Source: Stereocaulon alpinum (Eukaryota > Ascomycota > Lecanoromycetes > Lecanorales > Stereocaulaceae). From it: a stretch of DNA of 64,000 nucleotides. Shown piece after piece: positions 43,859 to 56,800 of this stretch (the first letter of the stretch is position 1; each line of letters starts with the position of its first letter). Where the stretch lies: contig JAEUBA010000035.1 of NCBI GenBank assembly GCA_018257865.1, forward strand, positions 233,195 through 297,194, read 5' to 3'. The notes under the pieces are model-generated. The model saw only the letters and a program-made list of their open reading frames with translations. It made no database searches and was not told the origin of the DNA. The translations under genes and the position numbers were made by a program.

Positions 43859-46800
43859 TCACATCCCTGCACCAATCCTCATCTGCCTCACCGTGGCTGT
43901 ATCTTCAACAACGATACCTCGACTCTTGAGCACATCCTCCAAGGCTTCCATTACACGTTCAAAGCTCGATTTGGCTCCTTTCTCCTGCATGAAACGTGCA
44001 ATGGCGATGTTGGCGCGGCGGCCGCGGTGGAGTAGGGTATGGAATTCGGCGGCGAGGGAAAGGGAGGGGATGTGGAGGGCTATGAGTGCGTTAGTTGATA
44101 GGCTTTAAAGTCTAGGAGTGATAGGAATGGAAGGAGCCACCAGGAACGGTGTGCAGGAGGTGGAACAGGCACTTACAATTTTTGACGTCCACCCTTGCGA
44201 AGATTCTCCCAGCCTCTTTATCAACAACAATGTCCCTCATGCCAAACTTCCTCCAGTCCCTGAATACGCCGACAACCTCCTTCCTAGCTCTGACTTTCGA
44301 GACCTGGAAGCATAACACGCTGACAGCAGGCTTAATTCTCAGAAATCTCGCCAGCCAATTCTGATGCTGGGGCTGAACGGTCCTAGGGATTGGAGGTGGC
44401 GGCATCAACTTGGTGTCTCTGCTGAGTTGTTTGCTGTGCTTGAGAATGCTAGTATGGCTCACATTCTGCATTCCACCACTCATATACGCTTGTTGGGGAT
44501 TGTAGTTTCGAGATGAGCCCGCAGTATCGATGCTCTCGCAATCATCGAGGTTGTAATCGCCGGATTTCTGGCTGTCCTTGGAGTCACGCTTACTGGTAAA
44601 TATCTTGAAGAAGCGTCCTTTGCTGGATGCTTTGGTCGGCTCGCTGGTTCTGGACTCTTCACTTGGGGCGTCGCTCTTGCGCTTTTGAATCTGAGGATCG
44701 CTGTTCTCTCTTAGGGGTGGGAGAGGCTTGTTGTTATCCTGACTTCGCTGGAATTGGTGGCGACGGAACCACTTTCGTTTCTTAGGTTGTCCTAGATGTT
44801 CCCTACGGTCTGCCGGATCGAAGTTCTCCTTGTCTTCGTCTTCTTCAATTGGATCAAGCTCTTGATAATCGAGAAGGTTGAGACCTGCACCGCGTTGCTC
44901 CTCCTTAGGACGATGAACATCCTCCGTTGTGAACTGCTGCTGCTGCGTTGGTTTAGGACGACCAGGCGACCCCATTGAAGGAGTTGAAGTCCCACTCTTC
45001 TTGCGAATAGAGAGAGGCTTAATTGGCGATAATGGCTTTTGACCATCAGAACCGTCCACAAGCCGTATCGTTGCGTCCCTGAGGCCAGATTTCTGCATCT
45101 TGTAAGGCTCTGATGCTGCACGGTAGCCAATGTTGTTCTTCGCCATGATTTCATCAAATGTGTCTTTCCGTGGAATACCAGACTCCGTATTCGGAGTTGA
45201 AATAGCTCGCCGTTCCTGCTCGGATATTCTTATTGCACTAGGTTGCATCAATCGGTCCAGATGAGCGATGATGTCGTCCAGATAGCCAGGTGCGATCGTA
45301 GATTCCGCTGCGCGCTTCTTGAGCAGATCCCTTGTCTTTGCGAGCTCGCGCTGAGTGTATGACCCAAGATGCTCCGTGTCCATCATGCGTTCAGTGGCTG
45401 GGGGCTTGGGCAAAGGCCGAAGTTGATAATCGATATTTTCCTTTGTTTTGCTGCGTTGAAGGGAGTGCATGGAGACTGAAGTAGCTGGAGAGTGGTAGCC
45501 TTGATAATCTCGTCGAGACTCTACTGTACATGTAGTTCGTGGAGTTGGATTACTAGAGGTCATCGAAGACCCATTGAACGCCTCATCGCAGAGCTTTTCC
45601 ATCTCGGTGCTGACTTTTCTTGCATCATCTCTGAAGTAATGACTCGAAGTTCTTATTCTCTTGGCCACAGGGTCGTTGGAATCTGTGGTAGTCTTCCGTG
45701 AGCGAATGATAGGCATCTCCTCTGGCTCTGGAGTCTCTCTCAGAGAGATGAACGACGAATTATCATTCAGAGTCCTCTCGATCTGGGATTGGTCTTGGGC
45801 TTGAATCTGGTCTGATTTATGTGCTTTTGCCTGGTCTCTCGCATACCTTTCTTGCAGGGTGAGCGAAGTATGATGCTCCTGGCTTCGAAGGCGGGGATGG
45901 CGGCCGCTGTAAGAACGCTTGCGGTTGCCAACGAAGCTAATATTACGCTTATAGCTGGCAGACGTACGAGCGATGATGGCGGACGAGTGGCTTCTCTGCG
46001 AGTGTTTGGATGCCATAGTGACCCTTGAACTGCCTCGTGAAATGTGTCGGTTGATCATCAGCCTCTGTAGTTGGGAAGTCCCTGCACTATGCATGGTCAT
46101 GTTCGGTGGAGAGCTGGCAACACTATACAGCTCATCTGTCGCTTGTGCCCTGGCGACTGAAGGATGCCGCAGAGTCACTCTACTTCCAAGGCGTAAGGAC
46201 GGCTTCCTGCTAGATTGCTGGGAGACACCTCGAAGCACAGTGATCCTGGCATGATCTGCTTGGGCCTTTGTGGTTGGGGCACGAGAAGGATTAAATGGAT
46301 CATAGCTTGACTCTGTTTCAGCAATGCTGTGCCGTCTCTGGGTGCCCTGACGTAGGCTCTTCTTAGTTGATCTTCTTGCTCGTGGTGGCAGGTTCGGGTC
46401 CATGAGAGAATACTGTGACTGCCTTTGTTCCGCTGGAGTGGCTCCGAGGGACGGGTGAATTGAAGATTGCCGGACTACTGTCAATGGCGATGCATTATGA
46501 TGGTAGTCGCTGGTTGAGTAATCCATTGGAGGACCGTCATAGTTCTCCAGTTGCTCCTCTCGGAACTTCATCAATTTGTTATAGAGCACTTTCTCATGAT
46601 TTGGCCTTGGTTGGGTGATTAGCAAGTCTCCCGAAGACTTGGAGCCATGATCACTTACACATCGCTTAGAAGCCTCTGAGCAAGCTCCTCCTCTGTAACC
46701 CCATGCCACAAATTCTGCAAATTTCTCAACAATTCAGCGTCAATATTAAGTCTATGCTTAATAGGTGGTCCACAATCGTTCACCGTCAATGGCGGGGCTG

Positions 46801-48070
46801 GGCCAATATAAGGCATGTTATTCTGATCTAAACAATCCAGGCTCTCATACTTCTTGAGAAGCGGGTGTTGCCACATATACTTGATTGGTATTCGTTGCTT
46901 TGGATCTCGCTGCAACATCCTAAAGATCAAGTCCTCCGCGTCTGCAGTAAGACCTGGTGGGAATGAGTATTCGCCAGCGAGTACTGTTTCGATGACCTCG
47001 CGCCAATCACCCGCCGCATCGAACGGAAGAGTACCAGTAAGCATGGCATAAAGAATAACGCCACAGGACCAGATATCAGCTTTATCACCGCGATAGTTAT
47101 CGGCACGGATGACTTCTGGAGATGCATAATGTGGACTGCCACAGGATGTGGTGAGCCACTTATTTGCAGGCTGAAGGGCTGCCATTCCGAAGTCCACAAT
47201 CTTGATATTGCGGTCACGATCGAGAAGGATGTTCTCAGGCTTGAGGTCGCGGTGACAAATGTTGAAGCGGTGGCAGTAGGATAGCCCAGCGATCATTTGG
47301 CGGAAGATACGCACGGCCTCTGGTTCTGGTAGACGGCCATTGGAAGATATGTGATCAAAGAGCTCACCGCCTTCTAAGTATTCCAGGACAAGGTATCTGG
47401 ACGATCGTATCAGGTGTGAATTCACTTGCGGATGGTATATGACGACTTACAGTTCACCCCTGTTCTCCCACACGTCATAAAGGCTGATAATGTTTGGGTG
47501 CTCTATCAACTTCATGATGACTACCTCCCTCTCAATCCCAAAGGGAATGGCTCTCTTTCCAGCCCCTTGTACCATAGTATCCATGACAGCCAGACTTGTG
47601 CTTCGCAGCATCTCTGCTGACTTTTTGCTCACGATCTTGATTGCTGCATCCTGCTGTGTAAAAGCATGTCTTGCCTTCCTTACTCTTCCCGAGGCGCCCT
47701 TGCCAATGGTCTTGCCCAGTCGCCATGGTCCGACGTGTGTTTTGCGTCTGGGCTTGCCAGACGCATTGGTGGAATTGGAGATCTGCGAGTCGCGATTTGA
47801 ATTGCGGGCATCCTCGCTAGAGATGGCCGAGACACGCTTGTTTTCTGCCCTAGACTGGGGTGAGATAGGAGAACTAGGGTTGTTCCGAACCTGAAGGTTG
47901 CCCCCGGGTGCTAGAGATCCATGGTGGGGTATAGTAGGCGGCGAGGAAGGGTAGGGGTTTGGTTGCAGAGGTGATGTTAAGGATTGATTGTTGACCCAAG
48001 TGGTGGTATCGCCCAGTGGTTGGCGGTGGCGCCTTGATGGCGCTCTCTCTGTACGCAAATGGGCGTCCAT
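43859..48070 (-). CDS. Hsl1/Gin4/Cdr2-type septin-associated Ser/Thr kinase
   Basis: AMPK-related kinase of the Nim1/Hsl1/Gin4/Cdr2 group, which links septin and cell-size cues to Wee1/Swe1. Four exons: 47451-48070, 46659-47396, 44177-46605 and 43859-44079; 1335 residues. The kinase domain (about residues 116-395) has the Gly loop IGKGASGRV, AIKIV lysine, HRDLKPEN catalytic loop, DFGMA and the activation segment LTTSCGSPHYASPE, characteristic of this group. A UBA-like stretch (LRNLQNLWHGVTEEELAQRLL) follows. The long middle is basic, Ser-rich and disordered. The last 130 residues (DWRKFGMRDIVVDKEAGRIFARVDVKN, IAIARFMQEKGAKSSFERVMEALEDVL) resemble the C-terminal KA1-like membrane-binding domain. 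Exon joins restore RGELYLVLEYLEGGELFDH and LLSDVPNHEKVLYNKL. The first true ATG is 48070. Hsl1, Gin4 and Cdr2 cannot be separated from sequence alone. Confidence 0.94.
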
Positions 48071-49668
48071 TCGCAAATTGTGAGAACCTCCAAGCTCAAT
48101 GACCAGGCGTCGTGCTTGTTGGAGCCAAATTCATCAAGTGCACTGACTGGGCTAAGCTTGTCCTTGAATGTGAGAGGCTATGCGTGCAATGACTAGGATC
48201 TTTGTGTTCAGTGATAGGTCCAAGGTAGGGAGTGGCTGCTCGGTGGCTGAATGGCTTTGAAGCCAAAGCGACGAATACTGCAGTTTGTGGCTGTAGGAGG
48301 GCAATATAAGTAAGTCAAGGCTTGCCCTGTCTATCCACAGAGCGACAAAAGGATTTTTCAAATGAATACTGGGTGAAAAGAGTCCATCTATCTCCCTCCC
48401 AACATAGATGTCCAGCGTGTGTACGGAACAAGACGCGCCTTCCTCAAGGTCTGCTCTCCGCGTCTGCCTCGTTTGTGGAGCCGCCTCAACACCTGAAGGA
48501 CCAAAGATTCCGCAAAGAGATAATGAAGCAATTGTTCGAAAAGAGAAATCAACGGCTTAGCGAGTCTGAGTCGTGCAAGGAGTGTGAGCCGACTATCGGG
48601 AGGGATGGTGTCTATGTTTAGACGTAAGGAATGCAATCAAAACATTGGACGCTTAGGCTTACACGAAGACAGCCGCTCATCATCACTGTGTGGTGATCAG
48701 ACGGTGAGGTGGCGATGAGGGCCAAGGCATGATGAACCATTAGTTCATGTCCTACGGCCTGCAAGCCTTCATATTTGCAGTTCGCAACGAAAAATCTCTA
48801 GTATTTGAGGCCTTATTTCAGTGAATTCATTGCAGTTGCTTGTTGTACTTGTCCTCTCGCGGAGCGTTTGACTCTTCATTCCCGCCCCTGCGATGTTCCC
48901 ACTGCAAAAAAGCTGCAAAGTGCCTCGCCGTACATGCATGGCCTTTCGCATGAGCAGTTCGCAAGTCAGCTCAAGTATCAAGATGGCTTTTGGATTATAT
49001 CCATGTGCTATCATAAGAATGCTACGCGCTTGCAGAAGTGAGAAAGCGACGGCGAAGCTCAGCGCTGGAGAACCTCATCGATCCGTGAAAGGCGCTAACC
49101 ATGTCCGGCAATCCACGCAGGTGGGTTCACCTTCAAAGCTCGCAATTGGGTTACAGAGTTTCAGTGTGAAGTTTGGGTGGATGTACGGAGAGATGAAGGG
49201 GTATCTTGTTTGCTATCGCTGCTAGGAGTTGCTGACATGGAACAGAAAGAAACCACTAAGCATCCTCCCGGACAATATACAACTTTTTCTCTCATAGCGC
49301 CCAAAAGAAGCCACCGACTTCTTGTTCTCGCGATTTGTAAGCCACACACACCTCACCGGAACTATGGCGCCTGCTCCCTTTATTTAGAGCTCCACAAAAG
49401 TCCCCGGAATATATTACGAAAAGAGACCAACACAACCCTGAAGCAAGCGTTGAAAATCCCATCGCCCTCCTCAGCCAACTCCTTGCTACAAGACGCATGA
49501 GCCTGTACATGAACATTCGTACTAGCTCTAACGAGCCGGTAGCCGAATTATGAATTATACCGTGTGAATCGTCGTAATCAACTGTCATGACGCCGCGAAC
49601 CTTTTACGCCGTAGAATTCATGGGTACATAAACCGTCAAGGGGAAGACGCAGTCGAGACCAGCAGAAT
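48071..49668. other. Intergenic, 1.6 kb
   Basis: Long upstream region of the kinase gene plus the 3' region of the C2H2 gene. Only short scattered frames are present and none is convincing. The length fits a long regulated 5' leader, but this is inference. Confidence 0.5.
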
Positions 49669-51485
49669 CTAAATCGGACTAGGGGGTGAACTCTCGTCGT
49701 CGCTGTTTTCCGACTTGTTCCCTCGCTCTGGTGATGCTTGTTCTCCAGTCGAAGCACTGGGGTTTTTCCCGCAGCCTTTCACAAGAATATGCCTCTGTAG
49801 AACAGGTCAGCCAAGCTACCTCCAGTTGTGGAATGCAAAAAGAAACTCACCTTGAGTGCATCCTTCCTCGAAAAGCTCTTCTCACACCACCCGCAAGGGA
49901 ATGGTTTGACCGCAAGATGAATTCGCTTATGCCTCTTCAAGTCATGATTCCGATTGAAGCTTTGAGGACATTGATCACACTTGAACGGTCGCTCATTATG
50001 TGCTGGTTGAGACTGTGTGCCGTACATTTGTTGCTGCAGATGTGCCGCGTGCCCACTATGATACCCAGGCATTAAGCCACCAGGGAGGCCATTATTCTGC
50101 ATGCCAACCATGCCCATTGGATTATTTGGGTTGTGAATGTTCGACATAATAGGGCCATTCATCTGGAGAGGGCCACTCATGGCTGGTAGGGGGTATTGAG
50201 GATAAGCGGAACGGCCGAATTGGGCGGCTTGGGATGTTGGTGGGGAGAAAGGTGCATTTTGCCCATTCATAGGTGATATCCTAGAGACCTGAGGAGGCGC
50301 ACTCATAGGACTCTGCTGTCCAGGCGGGGAATTGCTGTTGTTATTGAAATTATGAAAGGAGTTTTGTTGAGCCGAAGAGGGTTGTGAATTATAATAAAGT
50401 GTTGATGGGGTTGATTGCGGCCTCTGTGAGTACGCATCCGTACCATTGACTGGGGAAGCTTGTGTAGTGGTGGCTGAAAGTGGCGTTTGCGTTTGAGTTT
50501 GGTTCTGCGCCATGTAAGCTTGTGCTTGCGCCATTTGTTGAGCATTGGCAGCAGCTGGTATAGACATAGGCATTGGCATAGACGTGGTCGGCAACGGAGG
50601 CAGCTGGTTCATATCGTATGGTGGTGGAGGTAAAGAGTCCCCTGCTGTTGGTGAATTAGAGTTGCCTCGCGTTGCCAGAGTGCCAGCAAGGGAAGGCGAG
50701 AACAGACCACGAGCGTTGTTTAGCGGGTTGTTCCAGAGCGGTGGTGATGTTGAACTTCCGAGGCCCAGAGGTGTCAGGCCGGTGTTCGTATTCAAATTCA
50801 GTGGCGGCCAAGAGATATTACTGTAGTTTGAAGGAGGCTGAGAGCTGGTAGCGCTGTTGAGAGCTTGAGAAATGGGACTGAGGCTGTCGCTGGGAATCGT
50901 TGATGGGGGCGTCAAAAGGTTGCCCACACTAACGGAAGAGGTGTTCGCGTTCACGGCCGGCAAAGGAACGTATTTGGGGGCGTTATATTGACTAAAGGGC
51001 ACAGGCGGTAGCTCGAAGTTTGGCAGATTGACAGCAGCCGGTCGTCGAGCAGTCAAGCTAGAAGGCGCACCCGTTGACTCCATATGGGAGGCCATACTAG
51101 GCTGCTGCACCGCAGCAAGACTGTTGTATTCCGCCTTGATATTTTGATTTGGTAGCTTGAACCCGTCAGAACCGTCGCTCGGCGGTGTAGGCAGGGTGCT
51201 TAGTGCTTGAGCAGCTGTAGCGGGTGTAGAGCTGGATGCGCCAGGCCAGTACTTTTGACTGGCCTGCTGTGGCTGGAAATCCAGCGGGGGCAATTTGTAC
51301 GTTGAAGCCGCAGCCGGCTGTGTAAGGTAGGAGCTGTAGGGAGCTCCAGGAAGGACCGAGTCGAATCGCGGTAAATCAAAGCAATCGCGCGTTGGCGGCA
51401 GGAGTGCGGTCGCCAGCGTTGATGTAGAGGGGGTTTGTAGGCGGGTATTTCCTCCTGGAACCAACCAATTTGCTGGCTCGTTCAC
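49669..51485 (-). CDS. C2H2 zinc-finger transcription factor (5' end unresolved)
   Basis: Fungal DNA-binding regulator. Exons 49851-51485 and 49669-49794, about 586 residues as drawn. Two classical C2H2 fingers lie near the C-terminus: FKCDQCPQSFNRNHDLKRHKRIH and FPCGWCEKSFSRKDALKRHILVKGC, the second split by the 56-nt intron (GTGAGT...CTACAG) after DALK. The rest is Pro/Ser/Gln/Asn-rich and disordered with repeats such as QTQTQT. The tail EQASPERGNKSENSDDESSPPSPI is acidic. The open frame runs 5' to a GTG at 51485 and on to a stop without an ATG; the first in-frame ATG is about 130 codons inside (MASHMEST). Either an upstream coding exon was missed or the conserved-looking NWLVPGGNTRLQTP segment is translated from a non-AUG start. 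I do not assign a named orthologue. Confidence 0.82.
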
Positions 51486-52125
51486 TTGTCTGAGGCTGCG
51501 GATGAGGTGAATGGGTTATGCAATCCCTTGTGAGCTTCTGTGGACTTGACCAAGACTTCCAGCGATTATTCCTGATCCCTCAGCTAGTCAATGCTGTTTG
51601 CAGAGCTTGTGCTGTTTACCAAGCTCTGTTTCTCAAGTGTTTGGGTGTACTTTGTAACGTTGGGACTAAAGCATAGAGGCGTCGATACAGAGGTGTGAAT
51701 TAGTTGCGGCGACACGGTCAGATAGTCGAAGAATTGACTGTGAATGCTCCCGAATTCTACTTGCCGCTGCAGATGCGAAGAGCTGCAGATGCGAAGAGCT
51801 CGAGTCTGTGAGCGGTAATCGTAGTGGCGATCGCGACGCTTAATTGAAGCTCAACGTGCCTGGGAGGGAAGTCTCGTAGCCCAGGCGTTCGGGTCTGCCG
51901 ATCGCGGCCGGACGATCGCAGGAAGGTGGAGCTGTCAATAACAAGAAGTGGATCACCTTGCTGCCGTTACGGTCGACAAGACTGTTGATGATGGAATATT
52001 TAAAAATGCAATAGGTGTACGTATTAACAAGGCAACGATTAAGGTAAGGAAGTGAAGTGCGCTTCCAAGCTTGTTGATTTGTCGAAGGAAGCCGGAGGTT
52101 GATACGTTCACATTCACTTGAGTTA

Positions 52126-52149
52126 ACGTTCACGTTCACGTTCACGTTC
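52126..52149. repeat. CACGTT hexamer array
   Basis: Four head-to-tail copies of ACGTTC/CACGTT. In one minus-strand frame it reads Asn-Val repeats (MNVNVNVN), which I treat as an artefact of the repeat. Confidence 0.9.
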
Positions 52150-53784
52150 CAGGCGGGATCCCTTTGTCCCAGTTTAAGGGTGGGCGTTCGGCAGGCGGTC
52201 TTGAAGGCTGGATGCGGGCTTCAAGGGCTTGTGACCGATCTGATGCCACTACTCAATCTGGAAATTGGCAATATCACACTGGGACGGGTGACGGAATGAT
52301 ATACACCATCAGCGAGTCAACTCGGATGAATAGGGGAGGTGGGACGACTGCAGGCGTATGTGTGCTCTGGCCCCAGTCTGTCGCTTGACCGAGTCGCTTT
52401 GGGAGAAGGATGCTGGGATGTGCTAGGGATACGGGCATCGACGAACTAGGCACAAGTCTGGTCTGGCTCATCTTACAGTAACAGTTAAGTTAGGCGGTAG
52501 CTTCTTAAGTAGTAGCATGCGGGACAGCTCCATCGATTATTCTTGACTAACCACAATCTGATTATCGTCGACCCCAGGACTATTATTGACTCAATCACAT
52601 CATACATTATTGCTCCAGTTACCCTTGCCCACCCATGATACAAAAAGTCTTATTCGCAATTCTACGTCACCTGTTCCGTCTACCGTAGCCTTATATAAGT
52701 GGACCTTCCTGACTCAACATCAAGAGTTTGAGTCTTGGAGAGAGAGAGTTTGAGAAGCTTGATTGATTCATTGACACCATAGATCTTTTCACGGGAGTTA
52801 CCATTATAGTGTCCGCATACGGACGCGTCCAACACATGCTGGAGCTTTAGAACAGGGGCATCCTATCTATCAGGGCGCTTCTATGTTGGACTTACTCTTG
52901 GTATTCGTGGTTGGACTTGAAGACAGAAAAGAGAAAAGAGAAAAGAAAACCAGTTGGGGCGTTGGATTGTCTGCCTTTTCGCACTCAAGCAAATGTAGTA
53001 TAGTGGGAAATTAGTGCGTCTTCCTTGCATGAGATTAACAGGGGTGCATCACTCGCGCGAGAACAAGAACAAGGGATCAAGAGGCGAACAACCAAGCGAA
53101 AGGTCTAGAATCATTTTGCGCAATTCTGCCAAGGATCTTACTCGCCTCGTTCGCATGCTTGGCCCCCCCTAGGATCAGGTTTTGGGATCTATGAGCTCCT
53201 GGGCTCCTTTCCAGAGAGGGAGGGATGGCAATGGGGATGGGGATGGGCATTGTTGATTTGAATAATTGTCTCATCTTCGATTCACAAGTGTCTCGGTCTT
53301 TAGGGTGCAGCAAAACAGTCTAATAGTTGGTGTTTCACTGTGAAGCTTCTCGTCGGGCCCGTTTCCGTTTCCCCGCGCTACTGAGGGATCGCTACTACAG
53401 GGGAGCTGACGGAGGTCAACGGAAGTCTGACGAGGGTTTGTACCAGAGATATATTACTGGAGCCTGAAGAATCGGAGACGGAGAGGTTTAGGGAGCCTTG
53501 CTTCTCCGACGCGCAGGTTTCTTCTTAGAGAGGCAACCCGAAGGGATCCGTTGGGATCCAATCGCCCATGCTTCCGAACAGATTGTTCAAGGTTCTGACA
53601 TGACAGAGAGGAGGAACTCATGTTGCATCTTCTGGCTGCAATTGCCTTTCGAATGGAGCATGCCTCGAAATCGCGGGGAAAGCCGAAGGTAAGAAACTCC
53701 ACGGAATGCGCTAAGTTGAAAGGCAAAAGACTGGTCTGGACGCCATATTCCGGATGGCGGACCGAAAACGCCATACACACTGCT

Positions 53785-53810
53785 GGTATTGGTGGTATTG
53801 GTGGTATTGG
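53785..53810. repeat. GGTATTGGT 9-mer array
   Basis: Nearly three copies of a 9-base unit in the gene-poor region. In one plus frame they encode Gly-Ile-Gly repeats, without support for a gene. Confidence 0.85.
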
Positions 53811-56800
53811 CTTATCAGATATCCAACCGAGCATCATCAACTGATTTACGTAGTTCTGAACAGAATCATGAGTCTTATTCAGCGTCGAAATCAGGCAGGG
53901 AAGATGATCAAGAGGGGGCCGAAGAGAGAGACTCACGAAAGTTGTGGGGATGGAGGGTTAGCCAATAGCATCATCGAATAAGCGAAGTTTTCCTTGGCGG
54001 GGAAACCCCACGCATGGAACTTCCCCTCGAACGCACAGGATTCGCGATCCTCTTCCCGCTGGCAACGAGGTCTTAAGGCTGAATATACAACCTGCCTTTA
54101 TCGAATCAGATGACTCATTTGGCTACTGACAGTTGCCAAATACTGCTCTAACGTTGCAGTTGCTGCACATCGGGGCAAGATGTCTTTTCTTGGCAGCCCA
54201 AAGAATGCCCCCTGCTCAGAACTCTTGCATGATGTTGCATGCCGCTATCGAAAGCTCGGGTCACGCTAGTAGGCCGACTACCTCAGAGCAGCCAATCAAT
54301 CACCTGAGCATCTAGGCGATGGTGTACAACACCCGCAGCCCTTTCAGCCAGCCACCAAAACGTGGCAACTTCGCTAAGAACCCTGAATCACCTTGTTCGC
54401 GGCTCTGCTACGCCTTTCATTGTCCAATTGCTTGGATTCATGATCGCCGGGCGGCAACCAAATTGCATTGACAGATAACAGCGTTCCGAGCGATAATCCT
54501 CCCGCCTGCTTATGCACGGATTGGTCACCTGCGGACTTCGGACCCAATTTTAATCAAACAGCGTAAGGTATTGCTACTCTCTGATGCAGCAAGACCAGGA
54601 CTTTGGCCCTCCGCTCATGCAGCTAACCGCCTCTCAATTCTAACCGGTCTCAATTCTAACCGGTCCCAGATCCGGCATTTGACCTATGCACAGACAGATT
54701 TATCCCTGCGAACCACGTGAAAGGATTGTCACTGCACACGGATTACGGTCTGGATCGCGACGTCGGGGTCACCGAATCTGTATCTGCATGAGAGGTGAAC
54801 AAGCTTTCATCCTGCTACCGAATACCGGAATTGCTCGTGCACACAATGTATGCAGGACCGTTTCTTTCTAATATAGGAAACTGTATGAGGCCTGTTTGAG
54901 GTATGATTTGAAATAGAAGTAATCTACGACATTTGACGTGCATGATCTTGTAGGTTGTGTGCGAGAAGCACTCATGTCCTTTCCCGAGGAGACGCATGGA
55001 TCGATGCGCATGCATGATTGAGCCTGTCGGTACCAGAACGCAATGCGAGGATTGCGGAGAAACCCTCCATAATGATCGCCATGTGTCAATGACTTCCGAA
55101 AGTGTGCCTGGGCCAGACTCCCAGCAGTCCCTACTCGGCAACTGATCGACCGACAGTTGGGGTGACATATGAGGAGGCTAACGTATTGCGGCCTGTCATT
55201 ATATGCCTCTCGCTGAATTCGTCCAAGCAAACAAAGTCGAAGTGCCCGAATCTTGCATTCTTCCTCCCATGTATTCCAAATCTGTCGAAGTGAGACATGG
55301 TGAGAAGCGCGAACCTTCTGCTTATGATGTCAAAAAGTCTTGCCTGCCGGATGCCCCCAATTTCTGGAGAGAAATCAATAGACTTGAACACAAGTTCAAG
55401 GATGCATGCGCATAACAAGGCGAACAAAGTATCGTGTGAACAGCGTGTGTGCTTGCGAATGTTGCAGAAGATGGTCTTCGACGGTCACCGGGCTTCTTCC
55501 TGATCAACAGATAAGACACGGATTCGGACTCCTGGAGGTGGCAATACCACCCAACTAAGAGACCCGATGAGACTGTAACCCGTCTACTGTGAAAGGATAT
55601 GTTGTGGGCAGGTGAGAAAAACACAGGATGGGTGACAGATGATATGGTTGAGGAGTCCAAGCAAGCACCGTTCGCCAAGGTTCTCAAAGTGGTTTAGCTT
55701 GAGCCACTCCAACAGCTTCCCTCCTCACTCCCGTTAGTAAAATGCAAAACGACCGTCACACCAAGCATAATCATTCTAGTGAATACTAGAGTGACGAGCT
55801 AAAGGCTTCTAGCTTCTTCGTGAAGTATTCTAGTACGAATGTATCCCTCACAATGGGATAAAAGCTGGGAAGTTCTCCTTTACTAATTCTTATGGGTTGG
55901 TAATCACACAAGGTCCATCAGTGGCCGCAAACCGTGACGGAAGATTTGCATACATGTACAACCGAAATGACCCATTGTGACTCTCCAAATGTCTAATCAT
56001 CACGGACTCAACTAACCATGAATCGCTTACAAAAGGCACGGGTGAAGACGGGAATCGAACCCTTTCTGTTTGGCTGCCATGTAGCCCATAGCCGCACGAA
56101 GGAGACGAGGAACCACAGATACTAGCTACATAAACAGATGTCATATACAGCGCCACAGGCTTTCTCCTTCTCCTTTCTCCTCACCTCCACCTGTCTTCTT
56201 GAGTACGGGGGCTGATCCTCTGAGTCTGCTGCTAATGGAGCTATGAGCTGCAGCCATGTTGCTTTAGTGGTGAACCTGGTAGCATGACCCCAATGCCACT
56301 ACTAGCGACGTATTTACCGGGGTAAGACTAGGGGCGAGTGCTGCTGGGGCCGGGACTGGGATCAGTGGTTGGAGCGGCTACGGCTGTGGCCAAGATAATG
56401 GTGGAGGTAGAGGTGGAGGTGCTGTTGCCGTTGCTGCTGCCGCTGTGCGGCGGACGCGGCGCTACCAGTATGGGCGGGCGATGGTGTTGACGCTGGTAAC
56501 GGCGCGAGAGGGAGCGGACGTGGGAGAGGGAGCTGTGCTGGTGCTGGTGCTGCCGTTGCTCCTATGCCACAAACCCACAGCCAATGGAGCATCAGCGAAT
56601 ACGTCAGGATCAGCAATTACCAGCCACAATGCGCAGAATGCGCTTCTTCGTACTTCTAGCTCCAGCTTGATTGCGAAAGTATGCTCTCCGACCTGGGTCC
56701 ATGACAGCTTTGCGTGAGATAAAACCCTCGAGAACGTCTCTTGTTGGGGGATAGAGCACGGTATATGGCGCAAATCTGCGATAAAGTTTCTGGACGGTGA

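Noticed and set aside
51840..52145. Minus-strand frame beginning MNVNVNVN
   Set aside because: The start is created by the CACGTT repeat and the rest has no support.
56030..56120. Possible tRNA on the minus strand (GGGTTCGATTCCC, like a T-arm)
   Set aside because: The T-stem has a mismatch, no 5' sequence pairs with the would-be acceptor 3' strand (CTTCACC), and no A-box fits upstream.
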